The notes below the pieces were generated by a model, which saw nothing but the letters and a program-made list of their open reading frames with translations, did not search any database and was not told where the DNA came from. From Gordonia sp. OPL2 (GTDB lineage Bacteria; Actinomycetota; Actinomycetes; Mycobacteriales; Mycobacteriaceae): a DNA stretch of 64,000 bases. Positions 37,035 through 45,652 of the stretch are shown piece by piece. Every line of letters starts with the position of its first letter. The stretch's first letter is position 1. The position numbers and the translations under genes were made by a program. Location: positions 62,001 through 126,000 of the forward strand of contig NZ_RKME01000002.1 in the NCBI RefSeq assembly GCF_003797825.1, read 5' to 3'.

Positions 37035-38353
37035 TGACCACGACCTCCTCCGGTCCCGCCCCCGACCTGCTGCGCATCGCCACCGCGGGCAGCGTCGACG
37101 ACGGCAAGTCGACCCTCGTCGGCCGGTTGCTCTACGACACCAAATCGGTGCTCGCCGACCAGATCGACGCCGTCACCAAGGCCTCGGTCGACCGCGGGCT
37201 CGAGGGGCCGGACCTCTCGCTGCTCGTCGACGGCCTGCGCGCGGAGCGTGAACAGGGCATCACCATCGACGTCGCATACCGCTACTTCGCCACGCCGGCA
37301 CGGTCGTTCGTGCTCGCCGACACACCCGGCCACGTGCAGTACACCCGGAACACCGTGTCCGGAGCGTCGACCGCATCGCTGGTCATCCTGCTGGTCGACG
37401 CCCGCAACGGGGTCGTGGCGCAGACGCGCCGCCATGCCGCGGTGATGGCGCTGCTCGGGGTCCCACAGTTGGTGTTGGCGGTCAACAAGATCGACCTCGT
37501 CGAGGACCAGGCGTCGGTGTTCGCCGACATCTCTGCGGAGTTCGCGGAACTCACCCGGTCGCTGGGCTGGTCCCCGGAGCAGGTCACCGCCATCCCGGTG
37601 TCGGCGCTGCACGGCGACAATGTCGCCGTCCGCTCGGAGACGACCCCCTTCTACGACGGGCCCACGCTCATCGAGCATCTGGAGACGGTGCCGAACGTGA
37701 CGGACCGCAAGCATGTCGGCCTGCGCTTCCCGGTCCAGTACGTGATCCGGCCCCGCACACCGGAATTCCCCGATTACCGAGGCTACGCCGGACAGATCGC
37801 GGCCGGGCGCGTCTCGGTGGGCGACGAGGTCGTCGTGCTGCCTGCCGGCACCCGCACCACCGTCAGCCAGATCGACACCGCCGACGGCCAGCTCGCCACC
37901 GCGCACACCGGGCGCAGCGTGACGATCCTGCTCGCCGACGACGTGGACGTCTCCCGCGGCGACTTGATCGCGACAGCCGGTGACGCCCCGGAGCCGGTGC
38001 AGCAGTTCAGTGCAACCGTCTGCTGGCTCGCCGAGAAGCCGCTGCGGCCGGGCGCGCGCCTGCTGCTCAAGCACGGCACCCGGACGACGCAGGCGATCGT
38101 CGGCGGACTCGAAGTGCTCTTCGACGAGCAGAACCTCGCACTGGTCGACTCGCCGGACACCGTCGAGCTCAACCAGATCGGGCGCATCGCGATCCAGACC
38201 GCCGAGCCGATCGCCGCCGACGACTATCAGGTCAACCGCGAGTCGGGCAGCTTCTTGCTGATCGATCCGCAGGGCGGCAACACCCTCGGTGCCGGGCTCG
38301 TCGGTGACGCGCTGGAGAACCTCCACCTGTCGGCGACACCCGAGCTCGTCTGA
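37034..38353 (+). CDS. cysN: Sulfate adenylyltransferase GTPase subunit CysN
   Basis: A 439-aa translational-GTPase relative that powers CysD. G1 GSVDDGKST, G3 DTPGHVQYTRN, G4 NKID, then two beta-barrel domains. It stops where many actinobacterial CysNC proteins continue into APS kinase, so no PAPS is made by this polypeptide. ATG 37034 overlaps the cysD stop by one base (TGATG). It is the fourth gene in the coupled chain. Confidence 0.95.
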   Translation: MTTTSSGPAPDLLRIATAGSVDDGKSTLVGRLLYDTKSVLADQIDAVTKASVDRGLEGPDLSLLVDGLRAEREQGITIDVAYRYFATPARSFVLADTPGHVQYTRNTVSGASTASLVILLVDARNGVVAQTRRHAAVMALLGVPQLVLAVNKIDLVEDQASVFADISAEFAELTRSLGWSPEQVTAIPVSALHGDNVAVRSETTPFYDGPTLIEHLETVPNVTDRKHVGLRFPVQYVIRPRTPEFPDYRGYAGQIAAGRVSVGDEVVVLPAGTRTTVSQIDTADGQLATAHTGRSVTILLADDVDVSRGDLIATAGDAPEPVQQFSATVCWLAEKPLRPGARLLLKHGTRTTQAIVGGLEVLFDEQNLALVDSPDTVELNQIGRIAIQTAEPIAADDYQVNRESGSFLLIDPQGGNTLGAGLVGDALENLHLSATPELV

Positions 38354-38392
38354 GTCCGCACCCCATTCCGCCCACAACCGTCTGAGACCCCC

Positions 38393-39169
38393 GTGACGAT
38401 GACACCCACCCTGCTCCTCGTCGCGCACGGCAGCCGCGATCCGCGGTTCGGCGCGACGGCTCGCCGTGTGCGGCACGCGGTGTCGGAGGCCATGCCCGGG
38501 GTCGACGTGCGGCTGGCCTACCTCGACCTCGACGTACCGCTGGTCGGCGACGCGCTCGATGATGTCGACGGTGACTGCGTGGTGGTGCCGTTGCTGTTCG
38601 CCGCGGGATATCACCACAAGGTGGATCTTCCCGCGATCATCGAGGAGCACTCCCGGCCCCGGCGCAGAGTGGTGCAGGCGGACGTGATCGGGACGTTCCC
38701 GCTCGCGCAGGCGCTCGCCGACCGGCTGATCGAGGCCGGTCTCGATGTGCGGTCCGAGCGTGCGGGCATCCTGCTCACCGCGGTCGGTTCCTCGGATCCG
38801 TCTGCGGACCGCCACGTCCGACGGCGGGCGATCGAACTGTCGATGCTTGTGCACCGCCCGGTCGAGGTCGTCTTCGCGACCAAACTCGGTGCGCGCGACC
38901 ATCGGCTGCGCGCCGCCGTGCGACGCCTACGCGCCGCCGGCGCCGAGCGTATCGCCGTCAGCCCGTACTTCCTGTCCGCGGGTCTGCTCACCGAACGTGT
39001 CGAATCCGCGCTCGACGAGCATGCCCCGGCATCCCTGGTCGCCGGGCCGCTCGGTGCCCACCCCGACGTGGTCGACGCGGTCTGCCACCACTACTGGGTC
39101 GCAGCCTCCACCGACCACGTCGCGAGTCAGGACTCGGTGAGTGCGGCCACCTTCGTCGCCCGGGCGTAG
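38393..39169 (+). CDS. CbiX/SirB-like sirohydrochlorin chelatase
   Basis: A 258-aa protein with two CbiX-type halves; [10 protein letters not shown] and [15 protein letters not shown] give the metal-binding His residues of the first half, and [14 protein letters not shown] belongs to the second. It likely inserts iron (or cobalt) into sirohydrochlorin, here presumably to make siroheme for the sulfite reductase three genes upstream. GTG 38393 or ATG 38399 may be the start; both lack a clear ribosome site. Its last 43 nt overlap the convergent cysA. M. tuberculosis che1 is the positional equivalent. Confidence 0.85.
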   Translation: MTMTPTLLLVAHGSRDPRFGATARRVRHAVSEAMPGVDVRLAYLDLDVPLVGDALDDVDGDCVVVPLLFAAGYHHKVDLPAIIEEHSRPRRRVVQADVIGTFPLAQALADRLIEAGLDVRSERAGILLTAVGSSDPSADRHVRRRAIELSMLVHRPVEVVFATKLGARDHRLRAAVRRLRAAGAERIAVSPYFLSAGLLTERVESALDEHAPASLVAGPLGAHPDVVDAVCHHYWVAASTDHVASQDSVSAATFVARA

Positions 39170-40122
39170 ACCGTCTCCCCCGCTTGCAGATTCAGGGCGT
39201 TGGCGTCCCCGCGGGTGATCTGCGCCTGGAACTCGTCGCCGGTGGCTCCCGAGATCAGCTCCACGCGGGTCTCGAAGCCGAGGTTCACCACACGCGCCAC
39301 TGTCGCCTTGATGACACCGGTGTCGAGTGACGCGTCCGCCGCCGGCAACGCCAGCTCGGGATTGCGACCGATCCGGATGTCGTGCGGGCGCACCAACTCT
39401 CCGTTGAGCCGCACGGTCGATCCGAGGAACGACGCGACGAACTCGTTCGCCGGTCGGTCATAGAGGTCGTCGGGCGAACCGACCTGCTCGATGCGTCCCT
39501 TGTTCAGCACCGCGATGCGATCGCTGACGTCGAGCGCCTCCTGCTGGTCGTGGGTGACGAGAACGGTCGTCACGTTGACGTCCTCATGCAAGCGGCGCAA
39601 CCACTTTCGCAGGTCCTCACGCACCTTGGCGTCGAGGGCGCCGAAGGGTTCGTCGAGGAGCAATACCTGAGGGTCGACGGCCAGCGCCCGGGCCAGCGCC
39701 ATCCGCTGACGCTGACCGCCCGACAGTTGGGACGGAAACCGCTTCTGGAACACGGTGAGTCCGACGATCTCGAGGAGTTCGTCGACCTTGGCGTCGACCT
39801 CCGCCTTGGGACGCTTGCGGATCTTTAGACCGAACGCGATGTTGTCGCGGACGTTCAAGTGCTTGAACGCCGCGTAATGCTGGAACACGAACCCGATGTC
39901 GCGCTTCTGCGGTGCCGCTCCCGACACATCGGTGCCGCTGATGATGACGGTTCCCGAGTCGAGGCTGTCCAGACCGGCGATCGCACGGAGCAGTGTCGAC
40001 TTGCCGGATCCCGACGGTCCGAGGAGGGAGGTCAGCGAACCCGCCGGGATGTCGATCGACACGTCGTCGAGCGCTGCGAAGTCCCCGTACCGCTTGTTCG
40101 CACCGATAACCGAGATGGACAT
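39127..40122 (-). CDS. cysA: Sulfate/thiosulfate ABC transporter ATP-binding protein
   Basis: A 331-aa ATPase. Walker [11 protein letters not shown]-loop VFQHYAAF, signature LSGGQRQR, Walker [13 protein letters not shown], switch His in VTHDQQEA; a C-terminal TOBE-like regulatory domain of about 90 residues follows. It energises sulfate import by the CysTW pore. ATG 40122 is one base after the cysW stop. It ends inside the convergent chelatase gene. Confidence 0.96.
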   Translation of the reverse strand: MSISVIGANKRYGDFAALDDVSIDIPAGSLTSLLGPSGSGKSTLLRAIAGLDSLDSGTVIISGTDVSGAAPQKRDIGFVFQHYAAFKHLNVRDNIAFGLKIRKRPKAEVDAKVDELLEIVGLTVFQKRFPSQLSGGQRQRMALARALAVDPQVLLLDEPFGALDAKVREDLRKWLRRLHEDVNVTTVLVTHDQQEALDVSDRIAVLNKGRIEQVGSPDDLYDRPANEFVASFLGSTVRLNGELVRPHDIRIGRNPELALPAADASLDTGVIKATVARVVNLGFETRVELISGATGDEFQAQITRGDANALNLQAGETVYARATKVAALTES

Positions 40123-40123
40123 G

Positions 40124-41056
40124 TCACACGCCTTCCTTGTGGTGCACGATCTGCTGAGCGTCGATGGATCGGGGTCCGTGCGGTGGGGTGAGGTCGGCTT
40201 CGACCTCGGTGGCCTCGTCGCTGCCGGTATAGGTGGTGCTCGCCTCCGTGTAGCGGCCCTTGGCCCGTCGCTCGACAAGAGTCATCGCGACCAGCACCAG
40301 TATCGCGACGAGCATCAGCAGTGTCGCCGCGGCGTAGGCACCGAACTCGTTGTAGTCGTCGGTGTAGCGCGAGTTCACCAGCAGCGTGAGTGTCTGCGAG
40401 ATACCGGGGAAGTTCGACGACACCATCGTGACCGCCCCGTACTCGCCGAGAGCGCGCGCGACGGTCAGCACGACGCCGTAGGTGAGGCCCCACCGGATGG
40501 CCGGGAGTGTGATGCGGCTGAACGTCTGCCAGCCGTTGGCGCCCAGGGTTGCCGCGGCCTGTTCCTGCTCGGTACCGATCTCCCGTAGCACCGGCTCGAC
40601 CTCGCGAACGACGAACGGGAGCGTGACGAACAGGGTCGCCAACACAAGGCCCGGGAAGCCGAAGATGATCCGGAACCCGGTGCTCTCGATCCCGCCGAAC
40701 CATCCCCCGTAGCCCCACAACAGGATCAGGGCGACACCGGCGACCACCGGCGAGACCGCGAACGGGAGATCCACCACGGCCTGCAGAAAACCCTTGCCGG
40801 GGAATCGGCCTCGCACCAGTGCCAGCGCGGTCACGATGCCGAAGATCACGTTGAGCGGGACCACGATCACCACGATCAGCAAGCTCAGCTGCAACGCCGC
40901 TATCGCGGCGGGTGTGGTGATCCATTCCCAGAACTGGCCGAGGCCGTGCTCGAACGATCGCCAGAAGATGAGCCCCACCGGGACGATCAGCAGGATGAAC
41001 AGATAGACGAGGGCGATGGCCCGCAGCGTGTACCGGGTGAAGGGTGAGAGTTTCAT
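40124..41056 (-). CDS. cysW: Sulfate ABC transporter permease CysW
   Basis: A 310-aa inner-membrane permease with six TM helices. The ATPase-coupling EAA loop is [21 protein letters not shown] near residues 185-205. The C-terminal 50 residues are a hydrophilic tail of unknown role. ATG 41056 overlaps the cysT stop. Confidence 0.95.
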   Translation of the reverse strand: MKLSPFTRYTLRAIALVYLFILLIVPVGLIFWRSFEHGLGQFWEWITTPAAIAALQLSLLIVVIVVPLNVIFGIVTALALVRGRFPGKGFLQAVVDLPFAVSPVVAGVALILLWGYGGWFGGIESTGFRIIFGFPGLVLATLFVTLPFVVREVEPVLREIGTEQEQAAATLGANGWQTFSRITLPAIRWGLTYGVVLTVARALGEYGAVTMVSSNFPGISQTLTLLVNSRYTDDYNEFGAYAAATLLMLVAILVLVAMTLVERRAKGRYTEASTTYTGSDEATEVEADLTPPHGPRSIDAQQIVHHKEGV

Positions 41057-41907
41057 CGATCCTGTCCTTCCCGCACGGACTGACGCCGGCCGACGACCCG
41101 CAGGACAAGCAGGGCGACGAATGCGATCAGGAGCAACATCACCGACACGGCCGCGGCGTTCACCGGCTCGTCGATCTCGATCTGCTGCTGGATGTACTGG
41201 GAGGCGACCTGGGTGTCACCGGGGATGTTGCCACCGATCAGGACGACGGAGCCGAACTCGCCGATGGCGCGCGTGAACGCCAGACCCGCTCCGGTCAGGA
41301 TGGCGGGCAGCAGAGCAGGCAGGACGATCTTGGTCCAGGTCACCCAGTTGCTCGCACCGAGGACGGCCGCCGCCTCCTCGACGTCGGTGTCGAGTTCGAT
41401 GAGGACCGGCTGGACCTGGCGGACCACGAACGGGAGCGTCACGAATGTCAACGCGATCACGAGAGCGGGCTTGGTCGCATTGAGCTGGATGTCGATCGGG
41501 CTGTTGGGTCCGTACAGCGAGAGCAGCACCAGGCTGGCGACGATCGTCGGCAACGCGAACGGCAGGTCGATGATCGCATTCACGAAACCCTTGCCCGGGA
41601 ACTCGTCTCGCACCAGGACCCAGGCGATCAACGTGCCGAAGACCACGTTGATGAGCGCGACCACGACGGACACGACGACGGTGATCCACAGGGCGTCCAG
41701 TGCATTGGGGTCACTGATCGCGTCCCAGAATCCGCCCCAGCCGTCGGTGAACGCCTGCACGGTGATTGCGGCCAACGGCAGCAGCACGATCACGCTGAGC
41801 CACAACCACGCCACCCCGACTCCCATCGGGGAGACACCGCTGAAAGTCCGTGACCTGCCGAGGAATCCACCGGGCGGGTTCGGATGATCCACCGCCTGCG
41901 TGCTCAT
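41053..41907 (-). CDS. cysT: Sulfate ABC transporter permease CysT
   Basis: A 284-aa six-TM permease paired with CysW. Coupling loop EAAAVLGASNWVTWTKIVLP is evident, with DLPFALPTIVASLVL and GEFGSVVLIGGNIP as family hallmarks. ATG 41907 overlaps the stop of the binding-protein gene (ATGA), so the operon is tightly coupled. Confidence 0.95.
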   Translation of the reverse strand: MSTQAVDHPNPPGGFLGRSRTFSGVSPMGVGVAWLWLSVIVLLPLAAITVQAFTDGWGGFWDAISDPNALDALWITVVVSVVVALINVVFGTLIAWVLVRDEFPGKGFVNAIIDLPFALPTIVASLVLLSLYGPNSPIDIQLNATKPALVIALTFVTLPFVVRQVQPVLIELDTDVEEAAAVLGASNWVTWTKIVLPALLPAILTGAGLAFTRAIGEFGSVVLIGGNIPGDTQVASQYIQQQIEIDEPVNAAAVSVMLLLIAFVALLVLRVVGRRQSVREGQDR

Positions 41908-43022
41908 TGGCGCCCTCCCGAGTTGTAGATCTTGGTGATGTCGCCCTTCGAGCCGAACAAGGCGCTGTCGACGGCCTTCCAGCCTGTGAGGTCCTTGCCG
42001 TCGTTCTCCTCCGCGGTCCCCTCACCGAGCACGGCTCCGAGTTCGGTGATGGTCCAGAGTTTCGCGATGTCCCCGGGGAACTCGTTCGCCGTCTGCGCGA
42101 CGATGTCGGGCAGCACCGGACGGAAGCCCTCGCTCGCCCACAGTCGCTGCGCCTCGGGGGTGAACAAGAAGTCGACGAACGCGTTCGCACCGGTCTTGTC
42201 GGTGGATGTATTGACGACGGCGACCGGGTTCTCGATCTTGAAGGTCTGCGGCGGGATCACGTACTCGACCTGCTGATCGGCCGGCGACGTCGCATTCGCG
42301 CGGTCGAGCATGATGGCCTCGTTCTCGTAGCTGATCAGCACGTCGCCCTGTCCCTGCTCGAAGGCTGTCGTCGCCTCGCGACCGGACTTGGGTACGACGG
42401 TGACGTGATCGCGGACGAGGTCGGCCACATAATCCAGCCCGGCCTGCGAATTGCGGCCACCATCGCTCTTCGCCGCGTACGGAGCGAGCAGATTCCACTT
42501 GGCCGAACCCGAACTCCCCGGGTTGGGCGTCACGACCTGCACACCCGGCTTGAGGAGGTCGTCCCAGTCGCGGATGTTCTTGGGATTGCCCTTGCGCACC
42601 ACGAGTGCGACCACGGATCCGAACGGAGTGCTGTTGTTGGGCGCCTGTTTCTTCCAGTCCTCATCGACGACGCCCTCCTTCACCAGGCGGGTGATGTCGG
42701 GCTCGACCGAGAAGTTGACGACGTCGGCGGGCACGTGCCGGGCGACCTTGCGCGACTGGTCGCCGGAGGCTCCGTAGGACTGGGAGAAACCGATGTCACG
42801 GCCCGTCTCGGTGGCACGGAATGCGGGGATGATGACGTCGAAGCCAGGCTTCGGCACCGCGTAGGCTACGAGGTTCAGGTGCCGGCTGCCGCTCGAGATG
42901 TCGACCCCGCCGGGCTCGTCGGTCGAGCCGGCGCCACACGCGGACACGCTCGCGATCATCACCCCGGCGACGGCAACGGCCATGGCGGCCCGCAACCTCC
43001 GCACGATCACCGATCTCGCCAC
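41904..43022 (-). CDS. Sulfate-binding lipoprotein
   Basis: A 372-aa extracellular substrate-binding protein and first gene of the transporter operon. The signal peptide ends in a lipobox ASVSAC (Cys29). SYGASGDQSRKVA is the family motif that contacts sulfate, and later NPGSSGSAKWN and TTAFEQGQGDVLISYENEA are typical of SubI/Sbp. GTG 43022 follows GGGAGG with 5-nt spacing. The M. tuberculosis counterpart is subI. Confidence 0.95.
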   Translation of the reverse strand: MARSVIVRRLRAAMAVAVAGVMIASVSACGAGSTDEPGGVDISSGSRHLNLVAYAVPKPGFDVIIPAFRATETGRDIGFSQSYGASGDQSRKVARHVPADVVNFSVEPDITRLVKEGVVDEDWKKQAPNNSTPFGSVVALVVRKGNPKNIRDWDDLLKPGVQVVTPNPGSSGSAKWNLLAPYAAKSDGGRNSQAGLDYVADLVRDHVTVVPKSGREATTAFEQGQGDVLISYENEAIMLDRANATSPADQQVEYVIPPQTFKIENPVAVVNTSTDKTGANAFVDFLFTPEAQRLWASEGFRPVLPDIVAQTANEFPGDIAKLWTITELGAVLGEGTAEENDGKDLTGWKAVDSALFGSKGDITKIYNSGGRQ

Positions 43023-43173
43023 ACGATCCTCCCGGCCTCACACCGTCTGTGGACGGCCCGGACTCGCACCCGACGCGTCCGACACACTCTTCTCCGACCC
43101 GTAGACGCTAGCAACGCGCGGTGAGGGTCCGACGCATGTCAGAGCCGTCGTTTGGCCGAATCCGGACGCCGTG

Positions 43174-43251
43174 TTAGCGGGTCAGCACCCAGGCGAGCAG
43201 AACCAGCAGGAGGAGTGCGATGAGGGCGAGAGTCACCCGCGAGCGGATCAT
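43174..43251 (-). CDS. Candidate 25-aa single-TM micropeptide
   Basis: ATG 43251 opens MIRSRVTLALIALLLLVLLA followed by WVLTR and a TAA stop: two Arg, one hydrophobic helix and a terminal Arg. It begins 3 nt after the stop of the 66-aa membrane protein gene, like a coupled partner. It is too short for standard gene calling. The hydrophobic content could arise by chance in GC-rich DNA, and the ribosome site (GGGGCTG) is weak. Confidence 0.5.
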   Translation of the reverse strand: MIRSRVTLALIALLLLVLLAWVLTR

Positions 43252-43254
43252 CGG

Positions 43255-43455
43255 TTACAGCCCCGTTCCGTCGTCGTCGGCGAACCGTCGGCGGTCGATC
43301 AGCGTCGAGACCGTGTCCACCAGCACATTGAGCACGGCGGCGATCAGCACGGCCAGCGGGATCACGACGATCAGTGTCACGAGAAGTTGCGGGACGAAGG
43401 ACAGACCCGTCAGCCACTCCTCGACACCGTCCCACCAGTTGGCCAGCGTCGTCAT
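43255..43455 (-). CDS. Small membrane protein (Rv2401A-like)
   Basis: A 66-aa protein: an amphipathic lead (TTLANWWDGVEEWLTGL), one long hydrophobic helix (VPQLLVTLIVVIPLAVLIAA) and a charged end (IDRRRFADDD). ATG 43455 has GAGG 5 nt upstream. M. tuberculosis carries an unnamed membrane protein of nearly this length next to subI. It faces away from the GH15 gene. Function unknown. Confidence 0.75.
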   Translation of the reverse strand: MTTLANWWDGVEEWLTGLSFVPQLLVTLIVVIPLAVLIAAVLNVLVDTVSTLIDRRRFADDDGTGL

Positions 43456-43583
43456 GTTCACCTCATCTCCACGCTTCACGCGAATCGGACATCGGCCCGA
43501 GTTTCACTCAGGCTGAATTAAAAGCCTCCGGTCCCACCCGAGGTCGAGTGGCGACAACAGTGCCCGGTGGCAATGATATAGCC

Positions 43584-45614
43584 ATGACCCCACCGGAAGA
43601 CGCCGCCGTCACCCCGTTGCCCGTCGCGAGCACGGCCGACCAGGCGGGCTCCCTCCGACCCGACACCGATTCCGGCCCGGTGGACCCGGAGGCCACCGCG
43701 TTCTCGCCGGCGACGGCGTCGCACAATGCCTTCCCGCCCATCGGCGATTATGCGTTTCTGTCCGACACCGAGACCAACTGCCTCATCGCGCGCAATGGCG
43801 CCGTCGAGTGGATGTGTGTGCCGCGGCCGGACTCGCCGAGCGTCTTCGGTGCGATCCTCGACCGCAGCGCGGGTCACTTCCGCCTCGCGCCCTACGGCGT
43901 CAATGTGCCGGTCGACCGCCGTTACCTGCCGGGCAGCCTCATCATCGAGACCACCTGGCAGACCGAGACCGGATGGATCGTCGTACGCGACGCCCTGGTC
44001 ATGGGACCGTGGCACGACAACGAACGCCGCTCGACGACGCACCGCCGTACGCCCACCGACTGGGACGCCGAGCACATCCTGCTCCGGACGGTCCGGTGCG
44101 TGTCCGGCACCGTCGAGTTGTCGATGAGTTGCGAACCGGCGTTCGACTATCACCGTGGAAACACGGTGTGGGAGTACTCCGGACCGGCCTACGGTGAGGC
44201 CATCGCGACCGGCGTCGACACCACCAGACCCGGCCCGACACTGAAACTCACGACCGACCTGCGTCTCGGACTCGAAGGCCGTGAGGCGCGGGCCCGGACC
44301 CGATTGGTCGAGGGCGACGACCGATTCGTCGCACTGTCCTGGTCGCGCCAACCGGCACCGCAGAACTTCGAGGAGGCCGCCCAGAAGATGTGGGCAACCT
44401 CGGAGTGCTGGCGTCAATGGATCAACGTGGGTACCTTCCCCGATCACCCCTGGCGCACGCACCTGCAGCGGTCGGCACTCACGCTCAAGGGCCTGACCTA
44501 CTCGCCGACCGGCGCGCTGTTGGCGGCGGCGACGACCTCACTGCCCGAAACACCGGGCGGCGAACGCAATTGGGATTACCGATATGCGTGGGTGCGGGAT
44601 TCGACGTTCGCCTTGTGGGGGCTATACACACTGGGTCTGGACCGCGAGGCCGACGACTTCTTCTCGTTCATCGCCGATGTCTCCGGCGTCACCAATTCCG
44701 AGCACCATCCGCTGCAGGTGATGTACGGGGTCGGGGGTGAGCGAACGCTCGAGGAGGAAGAACTCCATCACCTCTCGGGATATGAGGGGGCGCGGCCCGT
44801 CCGCATCGGCAACGGCGCGTACAACCAAGCGCAGCACGACATCTGGGGCACGATGCTGGATTCGGTGTATCTCAACACCAAGTCCAACGAGGCAGTCCCC
44901 GAGACCCTGTGGCCGGTCCTCAAGGCGCAGGTCGAGGAGGCCGTGAAGAACTGGCGCGCACCCGATCGCGGCATCTGGGAGGTCCGGGGCGAGCCCCAGC
45001 ACTTCACATCGTCGAAGGTCATGTGCTGGGTCGCGCTCGACCGCGGTTCACGCCTGGCCGCACTGCACGGCGAGAAGTCCTACGCGAAGACCTGGGCCGG
45101 AATCGCCGACGAGATCCGCGAGGACATCCTCGAGCACGGGGTCAACGACCGTGGGGTGTTCACCCAGCGCTACGGGGACGACGCCCTCGATGCGTCACTG
45201 CTCCTGGTTCCGCTGTTGCGTTTCCTGCCGTCCGATGATCACCGTGTCCGCAACACTGTGCTCGCGATCGCCGACGAGCTCACCGACCACGGACTGGTCC
45301 TTCGCTATCGCGTCGAGGAGACCGACGACGGGCTCTCCGGCGAGGAGGGCACGTTCACGATCTGTTCGTTCTGGCTGGTCTCGGCGCTCGTGGAGATCGG
45401 TGAGTTGCCGCGGGCCAAGAACCTGTGCGAGCGACTGCTCTCCTACTCGAGTCCGCTCAAGCTCTACGCGGAGGAGATCGACGCGAGCACCGGCCAGCAT
45501 CTCGGCAACTTTCCGCAGGCTTTCACCCACCTGGCCCTGATCAACGCGGTCATGCACGTGATCCGCGCCGAGGAGGCCGCGAGCCACGGGACCTTCCAGC
45601 CCGCGCACCAGTGA
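43584..45614 (+). CDS. Glycoside hydrolase family 15 protein (trehalase/glucoamylase-like)
   Basis: A 676-aa cytoplasmic enzyme: N-terminal beta-sandwich (to about 270) and a C-terminal (alpha/alpha)6 barrel. WDYRYAWVRDSTF is the GH15 substrate-binding signature, and EEGTFTICSFW carries the catalytic base Glu; a second acidic residue, the acid, lies in the EVRGEPQHFTSSKVM region. In mycobacteria the gene at this position acts on trehalose. The first 45 residues are low-complexity. ATG 43584 is used. Confidence 0.9.
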   Translation: MTPPEDAAVTPLPVASTADQAGSLRPDTDSGPVDPEATAFSPATASHNAFPPIGDYAFLSDTETNCLIARNGAVEWMCVPRPDSPSVFGAILDRSAGHFRLAPYGVNVPVDRRYLPGSLIIETTWQTETGWIVVRDALVMGPWHDNERRSTTHRRTPTDWDAEHILLRTVRCVSGTVELSMSCEPAFDYHRGNTVWEYSGPAYGEAIATGVDTTRPGPTLKLTTDLRLGLEGREARARTRLVEGDDRFVALSWSRQPAPQNFEEAAQKMWATSECWRQWINVGTFPDHPWRTHLQRSALTLKGLTYSPTGALLAAATTSLPETPGGERNWDYRYAWVRDSTFALWGLYTLGLDREADDFFSFIADVSGVTNSEHHPLQVMYGVGGERTLEEEELHHLSGYEGARPVRIGNGAYNQAQHDIWGTMLDSVYLNTKSNEAVPETLWPVLKAQVEEAVKNWRAPDRGIWEVRGEPQHFTSSKVMCWVALDRGSRLAALHGEKSYAKTWAGIADEIREDILEHGVNDRGVFTQRYGDDALDASLLLVPLLRFLPSDDHRVRNTVLAIADELTDHGLVLRYRVEETDDGLSGEEGTFTICSFWLVSALVEIGELPRAKNLCERLLSYSSPLKLYAEEIDASTGQHLGNFPQAFTHLALINAVMHVIRAEEAASHGTFQPAHQ

Positions 45615-45652
45615 GATCCACCGGGCGTCGGCGGACGATGATCGCAGGACCT

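Noticed and set aside
36857..38902. 681-codon minus-strand frame
   Set aside because: Antisense to cysD, cysN and the chelatase gene, with no motif.
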